Of a DNA stretch of 64,000 nucleotides, positions 1 through 7,342 are shown piece after piece. The number at the start of each line of letters is the position of its first letter. The first letter of the stretch is position 1. Source of the DNA: Burkholderia sp. Bp8992 (lineage in GTDB: Bacteria > Pseudomonadota > Gammaproteobacteria > Burkholderiales > Burkholderiaceae); contig NZ_QTQI01000020.1 in NCBI RefSeq assembly GCF_003853705.1, forward strand, positions 62,001 to 126,000, read 5' to 3'. The position numbers and the translations under genes are program-made. Below the pieces are notes generated by a model. That model was not told where the DNA came from and did not search any database. It was given only the letters and a program-made list of their open reading frames with translations.

Positions 1-572
1 AGATCCGCGCGGTCCGCGACGCCTGCCAGCGCATTGCCGTCACCCATCGCCAGCGTGCGGCCACCGCCATCCAGGCGGTACGCTACACGCGTCTCGCGTT
101 GCAGCTGGCGTCATGGTTGAACCGAAAGGGCTGGCGCGACGGGATGTCCGACGAACAGCGCGATGCGATCATGCAGCCCGCGAGTCCTTTCGCTCACGAC
201 GTTCTGCGTTGCCGGCACCGGAAACTGATCAAGCGCGGCAAAAAGCTCGCCGATCTCGACGATCATCGTCGTCACCGTGCCCGCATCGCGGCGAAGAAGG
301 TCCGGTACGCGACGGAATTCTTCGCGTCGCTGTGCCGCAAGCAAGCCGTCCGATCATATGTCGGCGCGCTGACCGCGCTTCAGGATGATCTGGGCTGGCG
401 TAACGATGCCGTGGTCGCGGATCACCTCCTGAAGTCGCTGCCTCGCACAGCGCCCGACGCCGCGCCGGGCGCGGGCTTTGCTCGCGGCTTTCTGGCCGCG
501 CGTGCCGCGGCCGATCATCAGGCGATGAAGAAGCTGTGGGGCCGCTTCAAGCGGCTGTCGCCACCGCACTGA
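1..572 (+). CDS. CHAD domain protein, 3' part only
   Basis: The reading frame is open from the first bases of the window and ends at 572, so the 5' end lies outside. About 190 residues are visible. They contain the Arg/Lys/His-rich helices of a CHAD domain: an RYTRLALQL helix, then a KRGKKL...HRARIAAKKVRYATEFF segment and an ALQDDLGWRNDA segment near the end. CHAD domains are helical, positively charged polyphosphate-binding modules, often fused after a CYTH domain; whether one is present here cannot be seen. An internal ATG at 99 is unlikely to be the start because CHAD-like sequence continues upstream of it. The gene converges on the amine dehydrogenase operon. Confidence 0.85.
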   Translation, partial: IRAVRDACQRIAVTHRQRAATAIQAVRYTRLALQLASWLNRKGWRDGMSDEQRDAIMQPASPFAHDVLRCRHRKLIKRGKKLADLDDHRRHRARIAAKKVRYATEFFASLCRKQAVRSYVGALTALQDDLGWRNDAVVADHLLKSLPRTAPDAAPGAGFARGFLAARAAADHQAMKKLWGRFKRLSPPH

Positions 573-633
573 ACCGGCGCGGTGCCAGTTGGAACGCTCA
601 CGATCCATTACGCCGGCCCATCGACGTGCTGGA

Positions 634-1179
634 TCAGTAGCGGTCGGCGACACCATCGATCCCGCGCTCGTGCAGTTCGCGCACCAGCCCCGCACGCATC
701 GTCGCGACATCCGAAAACGCGGGCCGCCGATGCGCGGCGATTTCGGCAGCCGTATACGGCGTGAAATCGCGCGGCAGCGCATCACGGTTCATCGTCGTGA
801 GCACCCAGTTCAGCACGTCGGCCAGTTCGCGATCCGACAACGCCGAATTCGACGCGCCGGGCACGCGCATCACGTACTCGCGCCCGGCCGGCAGATGCGT
901 GAAATAGCCGAGCGAATTCGCGAGCGGCGGCACCTTGCCCGGAATGCCGCCGCCCGTCGCCGTATGGCAGCCCATGCAGTTGAGCACCCAGTGCTGCCGC
1001 GCGAGCGCGGCATCGGCCGCGCCGTCGGCATGCGCGGGCGATGCGACCGCGACGGCGGCAGCGCCTGCCAACAGCAGCCACGACGACAGGCGCCGCGAGA
1101 GAGCGCCGTGCCGCGACGACAACGCACCCCGCGTGCCCTGCGCGGAGGCGCTCGCACGAGACGCGCAAGCGCCGTTCAC
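634..1179 (-). CDS. c-type cytochrome, last gene of the amine dehydrogenase operon
   Basis: Predicted 181-residue periplasmic monohaem cytochrome c. A hydrophobic signal segment (about residues 31-52, ending SPAHA) precedes one haem-binding CMGCH at residues 68-72; a Met in the second half would be the sixth ligand. Its ATG overlaps the stop of the preceding cytochrome by four bases (ATGA), so the two are translationally coupled. The place at the end of an amine dehydrogenase operon suggests electron transfer from the enzyme, or a role in maturing its tryptophan tryptophylquinone cofactor. Neither role is shown by the sequence. Confidence 0.85.
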   Translation of the reverse strand: MNGACASRASASAQGTRGALSSRHGALSRRLSSWLLLAGAAAVAVASPAHADGAADAALARQHWVLNCMGCHTATGGGIPGKVPPLANSLGYFTHLPAGREYVMRVPGASNSALSDRELADVLNWVLTTMNRDALPRDFTPYTAAEIAAHRRPAFSDVATMRAGLVRELHERGIDGVADRY

Positions 1180-1676
1180 AGGCCGAGCCCCTTGACCACC
1201 ACCGCGCGCTGCGCATGCACGTCCGTGCCGTCCATCTGCTTCGCGCGTGCCGCACGGATATCGGCCGCGGTGAACGGCTTCGCGTCGCCGTGCTGCGCGT
1301 TGAGGTCGAACACGACGTAGTTCAGCACATGTGCAATGTCATCGTCGCTCGCACTCGCGAACGAAGGCATCTTGAAGTTGTAGTGCTTGTCGTGCACCGT
1401 GATCTCGCCGAACATCCCGTGCAGCAGCGTCGCGACCAGCTGCGCCCGCCCGGCCTCGGCCGCCGCGTACTTGCCCGGATACTCGGTCAGCGACGGCGCC
1501 AGGCCGTCCTGCCCTTTCCCGCCCGCCTGGTGGCACACCGCGCACTGCGCGTCGAACAGGCCTTTCCCGGCCGGGTAATGCACGGTGTCCTGCGCGCCGG
1601 CCGCGTGCGGCAACGTGAAGGCCGCGACAGCCGTCATGCATGCAAAGACCCGCTTTCCTGCTTGCTTCACTTTCAT
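1176..1676 (-). CDS. c-type cytochrome of the amine dehydrogenase operon
   Basis: 166 residues with a signal peptide (cleavage near AGA-QD, residue 29) and one haem motif, CAVCH, at residues 45-49. The downstream sequence with KMPSF supplies a likely axial Met. The start ATG overlaps the stop of the light-chain gene by four bases. From memory, the aau cluster of Alcaligenes faecalis also carries a small monohaem cytochrome just after aauA, so this is the best counterpart; the next gene is a second cytochrome of similar type. Likely an electron acceptor for the dehydrogenase in the periplasm. Confidence 0.85.
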   Translation of the reverse strand: MKVKQAGKRVFACMTAVAAFTLPHAAGAQDTVHYPAGKGLFDAQCAVCHQAGGKGQDGLAPSLTEYPGKYAAAEAGRAQLVATLLHGMFGEITVHDKHYNFKMPSFASASDDDIAHVLNYVVFDLNAQHGDAKPFTAADIRAARAKQMDGTDVHAQRAVVVKGLGL

Positions 1677-2206
1677 TGCTTTGCCGCTCCCAGCAGAACC
1701 GAAACCGAACAGTGGTAATTCGAATTACCGTTCGCCATGCACCAGTTGATGTCGTTGTTCAACGACAGCTTGTACAGCGGCTTCTCGCGCTCGTTGCGGT
1801 TGCAGAAGCACTTGCCGCACGACGTCTTGCCGCAGCAGTCGTTGTACGACACGATGTAGTCCGAACCGTCGTGCGGATTGCGGCAGGTGCCGATCCACGT
1901 GATCGGCGACGGCGTCGTGCCGGGCGGGCAGCTGCTCGACGTGCCGCCGCAGCAGCTGCAGAGCCAGCCGTCGATCGCGCAGTATTTCCAGTAGTCGCAG
2001 CTCGTCGGGTCGTCGCTCGCACCGGCGGTGGCGCCGGACGCACCCGACGCCGCATCGGCCGCATATGCGGTGCGGTCGACCGGCAGCAGCGGCAGCAGCG
2101 CCGATCCCACCAGCACCTTGCCGAGCTTCGCCATCGCGCTGCGCCGCGAACTGTGCTGCGCGACGCCGCGCGCCGACCGCTCGAACCATGAATCAAACAG
2201 GCCCAT
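1673..2206 (-). CDS. aauA: Aromatic amine dehydrogenase light (TTQ) chain
   Basis: Small subunit of a quinoprotein amine dehydrogenase, which oxidises primary amines to aldehydes and ammonia in the periplasm. 177 residues. A twin-arginine-like signal (SRRSAMAKLG, about 20-29, then a hydrophobic run) is expected for a protein exported folded. The mature part is very Cys-rich, starting CDYWKYCAIDG and WLCSCCGGT, as in amine dehydrogenase light chains. The two cofactor tryptophans are W104 (PSPITW) and W155 (NDINWC); the catalytic Asp is D123 in YNDCCG. The wording around CSCCGGT is closer, as I recall, to aromatic amine dehydrogenase than to methylamine dehydrogenase; substrate preference is an inference. 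A GGGAG ribosome site precedes the ATG. Confidence 0.85.
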   Translation of the reverse strand: MGLFDSWFERSARGVAQHSSRRSAMAKLGKVLVGSALLPLLPVDRTAYAADAASGASGATAGASDDPTSCDYWKYCAIDGWLCSCCGGTSSSCPPGTTPSPITWIGTCRNPHDGSDYIVSYNDCCGKTSCGKCFCNRNEREKPLYKLSLNNDINWCMANGNSNYHCSVSVLLGAAKQ

Positions 2207-2245
2207 GTCGTTGTTCTCCCATGACGTTGTAAATGGATCGGCCGG

Positions 2246-2872
2246 TCATGCGTGCCGCGCGTGTGCGTCGTGGCTGTGATCGCCGTGCACGAACTGCTGC
2301 AGCGAAGCGACGCCGCGCTCCTTCGCCTCGAACAGGCTCTCGAGATGCTCGCGCGTGTTGACGAGCCCCTTTGCGCGCACGGTGCCGGTTTCGTCGAGCA
2401 GTACCGCGTACGGCAGCTTGCCGATCTGGTACGCGAGGCCGAGTTCCTGCGACAGCACGTACGGGAAGCGCGCGACGTCGTGCTTTTGCGCGAAGCGCGC
2501 GTGTTCGTCGAAATCGCCGTCGCTCGCGAGCACGATGTTCACCGCCATCGATTCGCTTGCCTGCAGCGACGGCAGCAGCGGCAGCAATTTCTTGCAGACC
2601 GGGCACGTCGGCGACAGGAAGAACAGCAGCGTCGCGTTGCCCGACGCGTCGATGCCGCCAACCTTCACCTGCGAGCCGCGGATGTCGGTCAGTTCGAACG
2701 TCGGCGCGATCGCACCGACCGCCGGCCCCTTGTCGATCATCAGCGCGCCGGCCGGCATGATGCGTTCGTACAGGATGCCGATCTGGCGCACCAGCGCGAG
2801 GCAGATCGCGCCGAGCGCGAGGACGGCCACCCACAGCAGGGCGGTGGAAACGGCAAGAGCGGTTTGCATCAT
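2246..2872 (-). CDS. aauD: MauD/AauD-type thioredoxin-fold maturation protein
   Basis: 208 residues: one N-terminal membrane anchor (about 5-29) followed by a periplasmic thioredoxin fold with redox motif CPVC at residues 90-93. MauD-family proteins are needed for correct formation of the many disulphides in the amine dehydrogenase light chain, whose gene follows directly. The tandem ATGATG start overlaps the aauE stop by four bases. A His-rich tail (HGDHSHDAHARHA) closes the protein and might bind metal. Confidence 0.85.
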   Translation of the reverse strand: MMQTALAVSTALLWVAVLALGAICLALVRQIGILYERIMPAGALMIDKGPAVGAIAPTFELTDIRGSQVKVGGIDASGNATLLFFLSPTCPVCKKLLPLLPSLQASESMAVNIVLASDGDFDEHARFAQKHDVARFPYVLSQELGLAYQIGKLPYAVLLDETGTVRAKGLVNTREHLESLFEAKERGVASLQQFVHGDHSHDAHARHA

Positions 2873-3423
2873 GAATTCCTCAGGTGGGAAAGGCGCGGTA
2901 CGTTGGCGAGCAGCACGTCGACGGTGAGCAGCGCGCAGACGATCAGCAGCACGGAGAAGAACAGCGTCAGGTAGTCGAACCACACGACGGCGCGCGTGCC
3001 CGGTTCGACGAACGCGGTGGCGGCCAGTGCGACGAGCAGCAGTACGCGGCCGACATGCAGCCAGCCGATGCCGCGCGGCGCATCCGTGCGTGCAGTGGTA
3101 AAGCCGGAGCAGCCGCAGTCGATGTCGGTATGGCCGCGCAGCAGGTTGATCGCGAGCCCGGCCGCGAAGGCCAGCAGCAGCGCGATCAGGCCGATCGCGC
3201 CGGCCGTGCGCGTATCGGGAAACAGCAGCGCCGCGGCGCCGAGCGCTTCCGCGAGCGGAAGCGCGAACGCGACGGGCGCGGTCAGCGCATCGAGCAGCAG
3301 CCGGTAGCCGGCGAGCGCCTGCCGGAACGCGGCGGGCCGGCGCATCTTCGCGAAGGCGCCGAGCAGCACGACGGCAGCCGCGCCGGCCTGCGCGCTGGTG
3401 GCGAGTACGGGATCGAGCGTCAT
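2869..3423 (-). CDS. aauE: MauE/AauE-type integral membrane protein
   Basis: 184 residues with four to five hydrophobic segments and the DIDCGCSG motif (a Cys pair after the second to third helix) typical of MauE/DoxX-like membrane proteins. MauE acts with MauD in processing or disulphide formation of the light subunit. The ATG at 3423 lies seven bases after the aauB stop and the gene overlaps aauD, so the order B-E-D-A matches known amine dehydrogenase operons. Longer upstream frames overlap aauB and lack support. Confidence 0.82.
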   Translation of the reverse strand: MTLDPVLATSAQAGAAAVVLLGAFAKMRRPAAFRQALAGYRLLLDALTAPVAFALPLAEALGAAALLFPDTRTAGAIGLIALLLAFAAGLAINLLRGHTDIDCGCSGFTTARTDAPRGIGWLHVGRVLLLVALAATAFVEPGTRAVVWFDYLTLFFSVLLIVCALLTVDVLLANVPRLSHLRNS

Positions 3424-3430
3424 CGCGGCC

Positions 3431-4588
3431 TCACGGGTTGACGAGCAGCGTCGACGTATTGCCGATCTGCTTCTCGACGTGCTGCAGCTTGCCGGTGCGC
3501 GCATCCATCACGACGAGATCGGACGTCGCCGTCAGCCCGTAGAACAGCGGCTTGTCGTCCTCGCTGACCTGGATCGACACGAGCGGCTCGATCTTCTGCT
3601 GCGCGAGATCCCAGCGCGCGACGCGCTGCTTCGTCTTCAGGTCGACCACCCACACCTGCGTGCCGGGATCCTTGTGCGAGCCGTCGGTGCCCTTGTGCAT
3701 CAGCACGTAGTAGCGGTTCTGCTTCGCCTGCACTGCCGTCTGCTGCATGCCGCCCGGGCGCCAGCCTTCGGCGCGTTCGGCGTCCGTCAGCAGCGACCAC
3801 GGCTTGCCGAACAACGGCTTGTCGCCGCTGAAGTCGGCGCTGCGCACGTTGCCGCCGTAGGTCGTGAACAGGTAGCCGCCCTGGTACCGCGACGCGTTCA
3901 CGAACGCCGGATCCTTGTCGACGTCGATGAACGCGTCCGACATCGCGCGCTTCGTCTCCTTGCCGTTCGCGTCGAGCGTGACGATCAGCGCCTTGCCGCT
4001 TTCACACAGCGCGGTGAAGCGGTCGTTGCCCGACGGATACGCGAGCACGCAGGCGGCCGTGTCGATCTCCGACAGCACCTTCTTCGACACCGCGTCGATC
4101 ACCGTCATCGACGCGGCCGGCGTGATGTTCGCGACATACAGCCGCTTGCCGTCGGCGCTGAACGCGGTGTTGTACGGCGACGGCACATGCTGTGCGTGCT
4201 TCGCCGGGATCACGATCTCGCCCGTGTGATCGAGCGTCGTGTTGTCGGTCATCTCGACGACGTCGGTACGCGTGCCGTGCGAGCCGCGCGAGAAGTAGGT
4301 CGTCGCGACGAAGCTCGTCTTGTGATCCGGCGAAATCGCGACGCCGGGGCCGAAGCCGCCGTCGATCTGGCCGAGCAGCTTCTTCGCGTCGCCGTCGTAC
4401 ACATAGATGCGCCCGTCGGTCATCGACGGCATCGAGATGTCGACGACATAGACTTCGTGCGGATGCCACGGCGGCATCTTCTGCACGACCAGTTCCTCGG
4501 GCTTTTCCGTCGCGTTCGCGCTGCCGGCCCACGCCGCCGCGAACGCCAGCGTCGCCGCGAGCGCCGCGGTTCGTCGCCTTGTCCTCAT
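3431..4588 (-). CDS. aauB: Aromatic amine dehydrogenase heavy chain
   Basis: 385-residue beta-propeller subunit of the periplasmic amine dehydrogenase. Signal peptide at 1-26 (RTRRR then a hydrophobic stretch ending SANA). The mature chain has the YVVDISMPSMTDGRIYVYDGD and FGPGVAISPD blade motifs of MADH/AADH heavy chains and ends in a TGKLQHVEKQ...LLVNP blade. The start at 4588 follows a clear GGAGG five bases upstream; an ATG 17 codons earlier lacks this. First gene of the operon and divergent from the AraC gene at 4832 across a 243-base gap that must hold both promoters. Confidence 0.85.
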   Translation of the reverse strand: MRTRRRTAALAATLAFAAAWAGSANATEKPEELVVQKMPPWHPHEVYVVDISMPSMTDGRIYVYDGDAKKLLGQIDGGFGPGVAISPDHKTSFVATTYFSRGSHGTRTDVVEMTDNTTLDHTGEIVIPAKHAQHVPSPYNTAFSADGKRLYVANITPAASMTVIDAVSKKVLSEIDTAACVLAYPSGNDRFTALCESGKALIVTLDANGKETKRAMSDAFIDVDKDPAFVNASRYQGGYLFTTYGGNVRSADFSGDKPLFGKPWSLLTDAERAEGWRPGGMQQTAVQAKQNRYYVLMHKGTDGSHKDPGTQVWVVDLKTKQRVARWDLAQQKIEPLVSIQVSEDDKPLFYGLTATSDLVVMDARTGKLQHVEKQIGNTSTLLVNP

Positions 4589-4831
4589 GTCGCCTCCAGT
4601 TGGGGATTCACGTAATGTGGGGCGACTGTAGTTCGACAATAAATCCGGTCAGCACCAGGACCGGCAACGCGTGCGTGCCGATTCGGGATATTGGAAATGC
4701 GCGCGAAAGCCTCGTCGCCGCGTGCCCTCCGACCCTCTGGAGAATGCACGCGGAATAGCGCTCCTCCTTATTGCGCCGACCGCTCGGTCGGTTTAATCTT
4801 TCGCGGTCCTGCTCGATCCCCCGGAGGCCCA

Positions 4832-5794
4832 GTGTTCGTGTTTCACGAGATGTTCGACGACGCGGACCGGCATGCCGAGGCGCTGCGCGGCTGGAACCAG
4901 CGCTACGACCAGATCGGTCCGGGCTCGTACCGCAGCGCGGTCAAGCACGCGGTGCTCGACGGCCTGCAGCTGTTCCAGGAAGCCGCGAACGTGCGCATCA
5001 TCCAGCGCGGCCGGCTGCCGCCCGGCCATACGGTGTTCGGCATGCCGCTCACCGGCGCCGGTGCGTTCGCGTTCGGCGGCGCGCGCATCGAACGCGGCAC
5101 GATGGTGGTGGCGCGTGGCGGCGCACCGTTCGAACTGCACTCGCCCGACGACATGTCGCTGATCGGCGTCGTCGTCGATGCCGGGCTGCTGCAGCAGGTC
5201 GAGGATGCAGCCGATGTGCGGCTCGATGAAACGACGCTGCGGCGCGGCGTCGTCGACATGCCGGCCGCCGTGCTGATGCGCGCGAGCGTGCAGATCGCGA
5301 CGCAGCTCGAACGCGTGCTGTCTTCGCCCGAAACGTACGGCGACGCCCGCGTGCAGCGCGAGCTGCGCGGCGAAGTCGGCAACGTGCTCGTCGATCTCCT
5401 CGCGTGCCGGATGCCCGAGCCGTCGAACCGGCTCACGCACGCATGCCGCGCCGACATCGTGCGCCGCGTGCACGACTACGTGATCGAGCACCCGGAAGCG
5501 CCGGTCGACGTGCTGAGCCTGTGCGCGCAGTTGCGCGTGAGCCGGCGCACGATGCAGAACAGCTTCCAGTCGGTCGTGCAGACGAGCCCGTTGCACTACG
5601 TGCGCTCGCTGCGCCTGTCGCAGGTGCGCCGCATGCTGCTCGACACGCGGCAGGCCGATCTGCCGATCAGCGATGCGGCCGCGCACTGGGGCTTCATCCA
5701 TCTCGGCCATTTCGCGAACGCGTACAAGGCGCAATTCGGCGAACTGCCGTCGACCACCGCGCGCCGTTCCGTGCGCAGCGCGAAAACGCGCTGA
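4832..5794 (+). CDS. EutR-like AraC-family transcriptional regulator
   Basis: 320 residues from a GTG at 4832 preceded by GGAGG; an in-frame ATG lies at 4850. The N-terminal half (WNQRYDQIGPG, LQLFQEAANVRIIQRG, PDDMSLIGVVVD) and the C-terminal two-helix AraC DNA-binding domain (LCAQLRVSRRTMQNSFQ, then WGFIHLGHFANAYKAQFGELPS) resemble the ethanolamine regulator EutR as I recall it. No ethanolamine lyase genes are visible; the target is probably the divergent amine dehydrogenase operon, so it may sense an amine or the aldehyde made from it. That link is positional inference. Confidence 0.8.
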   Translation: MFVFHEMFDDADRHAEALRGWNQRYDQIGPGSYRSAVKHAVLDGLQLFQEAANVRIIQRGRLPPGHTVFGMPLTGAGAFAFGGARIERGTMVVARGGAPFELHSPDDMSLIGVVVDAGLLQQVEDAADVRLDETTLRRGVVDMPAAVLMRASVQIATQLERVLSSPETYGDARVQRELRGEVGNVLVDLLACRMPEPSNRLTHACRADIVRRVHDYVIEHPEAPVDVLSLCAQLRVSRRTMQNSFQSVVQTSPLHYVRSLRLSQVRRMLLDTRQADLPISDAAAHWGFIHLGHFANAYKAQFGELPSTTARRSVRSAKTR

Positions 5795-5919
5795 CACGCG
5801 CAAAACCCGCGATAATCTCCCGCTGACCGTTCGGCGCGTGCGAACCGGCGCGGCCTGTGCCCGCCCCATCGCCGCCCCGTGCGCCGCGTGACGACCACCG
5901 GATTCGATCCCCTGCCCCG

Positions 5920-6864
5920 ATGCCCGAGGATTTCCATTTCCTGCTGCTGCCCGGCTTCTCCGCGCTCGGCTTCATGTCGGCGGTCGAACCGCTGCGCGTC
6001 GCGAACCGCTTTCGCACCGAGCTGTACCGCTGGCACGTGATCAGCGCCGACGGCGCGCCCGTCGCCGCGAGCAACGGCATTCCGGTCGCGGCCGAAGCCG
6101 CGTGCGCGGACGTCGACCAGGTCGACACCGTGTTCGTCGTCGCGGGCTTCGACCCGCTCGTGTGCTACACGCGCACGCTCGCCGACTGGCTGCGCCGCCA
6201 GCACCGGCATGGCGCAACGCTCGGCGGCATCGACACGGGCAGCTTCGTGCTCGCGGAAGCCGGGCTGTTCGACGAATCGCAGCCGCTCACGCTGCACTGG
6301 GAAGCGCTGGCCGCGTTCCGCGAACGCTATCCGGGCCTGAACGCGACGCAGGAGCTGTTCGAGATCGACGACCGGCGCATCACGTGCGCAGGCGGCACCG
6401 CGTCGATCGACATGATGCTCGACCTGATCGGCCGCCGGCACGGCGCCGACCTCGCGGCGGCCATCTCCGAGCAGTTCGTCGTCAGCCGCATCAGGCAGCG
6501 TTCGGACAGCCAGCGGCTCGAGATCGCCGCACGCTACGGCGTGCACAACCGCAAGCTGATCCAGGTGATCGGCACGATGCAGCAGCATATGGAGAACCCG
6601 CTCGGCTCCGACGCGCTCGCGCAGGATGTGTCGATCACGCGGCGCCAGCTCGAACGGCTGTTCAGCGCGACGCTGAACGACACGCCGACGCACTTCTATC
6701 TGAACCTGCGCCTCGATCGCGCCCGCGAACTGCTGCAGCAGACCGACATGAGCATCACGTCGGTGTGCGTCGCGTGCGGATTCGAATCGCCGTCGCATTT
6801 CTCGCGAACGTATCGCGCGCGGTTTGGCGTCAGCCCGCGCAGCGACCGGCGCGCGACGCGCTGA
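5920..6864 (+). CDS. GlxA-type regulator (DJ-1/PfpI plus AraC domains)
   Basis: 314 residues. The N-terminal DJ-1/PfpI-like domain (LLLPGFSALGFMSAVEPLRVANR, then GGIDTGSFVLAEAGL) lacks the catalytic Cys at the nucleophile elbow, as in regulators of the GlxA/GbdR/ArgR group. The C-terminal AraC domain (QDVSITRRQLERLFSATLNDTPTHFY, CVACGFESPSHFSRTYRARFG) binds DNA. It is related in plan to GbdR at 43472. It sits 125 bases after the EutR-like gene. Ligand unknown; GlxA-group regulators often sense quaternary amines or amino acids. The start is the ATG before PEDFHF; an upstream GTG at 5857 is possible. Confidence 0.8.
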   Translation: MPEDFHFLLLPGFSALGFMSAVEPLRVANRFRTELYRWHVISADGAPVAASNGIPVAAEAACADVDQVDTVFVVAGFDPLVCYTRTLADWLRRQHRHGATLGGIDTGSFVLAEAGLFDESQPLTLHWEALAAFRERYPGLNATQELFEIDDRRITCAGGTASIDMMLDLIGRRHGADLAAAISEQFVVSRIRQRSDSQRLEIAARYGVHNRKLIQVIGTMQQHMENPLGSDALAQDVSITRRQLERLFSATLNDTPTHFYLNLRLDRARELLQQTDMSITSVCVACGFESPSHFSRTYRARFGVSPRSDRRATR

Positions 6865-7342
6865 TCGTCGCGCGTTTTAATCACAATCCAGCGCGGTATT
6901 GCGCGTTCCGGCAGCGTTTCCCGCCGCTCGCTGCACAATGCCGGCGATTGATCGGCGAACCGAAGCGGTCGTCGAAAATAATTTGGAATGTCGTTGAAAA
7001 TGTTCTGTAACATATCAAACAAAGTTAGATAGGCAGCCTAACGACACGCATGCCGCATCCCGGCACGCGTCGCGCCACGCCGGCTGCCAACCGATATCGA
7101 TCCGATCCGAGGGGTATGACATGACGATGCTCGCTTCGCCGTCGCCGCACCTGCCTGCCGTTCGCTTCTCCGCCGCCTCTTCCGCCTGTTTCTTTTCGAC
7201 CTGACATTTAGGGTTCCTTAGTCAGTCGACACCCCCAACACCGCTTCGCCGCACCGGTTCCATCGAACCGGCGCGCGGGCCGTGTCGTGCCTGCGCGCCA
7301 CGAACGCGCGGGCGTGTCCAACCGTTGAGATGAGGATCACGT
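6865..7342. other. Intergenic region upstream of the metalloprotease gene
   Basis: 478 bases without a convincing large gene. It contains an AT-rich patch around 6975-7030 with a weak promoter candidate (TTGGAA at 6983-6988, 17 bases, TGTAAC at 7006-7011), a broken inverted repeat GTTAG/CTAAC near 7024-7042, a 27-codon frame at 7121-7204 preceded by GAGGGG, and a CTGAC/GTCAG inverted repeat with 15-base spacing around 7200-7225. The homologous protease is quorum-sensing controlled in the B. cepacia complex, but I could not find a convincing lux-type box here. Confidence 0.5.

Noticed and set aside
6983-7225. Possible quorum-sensing lux-type box upstream of the ZmpB-like gene
   Set aside because: Inverted repeats present do not have the 20-base CT...AG symmetry; not strong enough to annotate.
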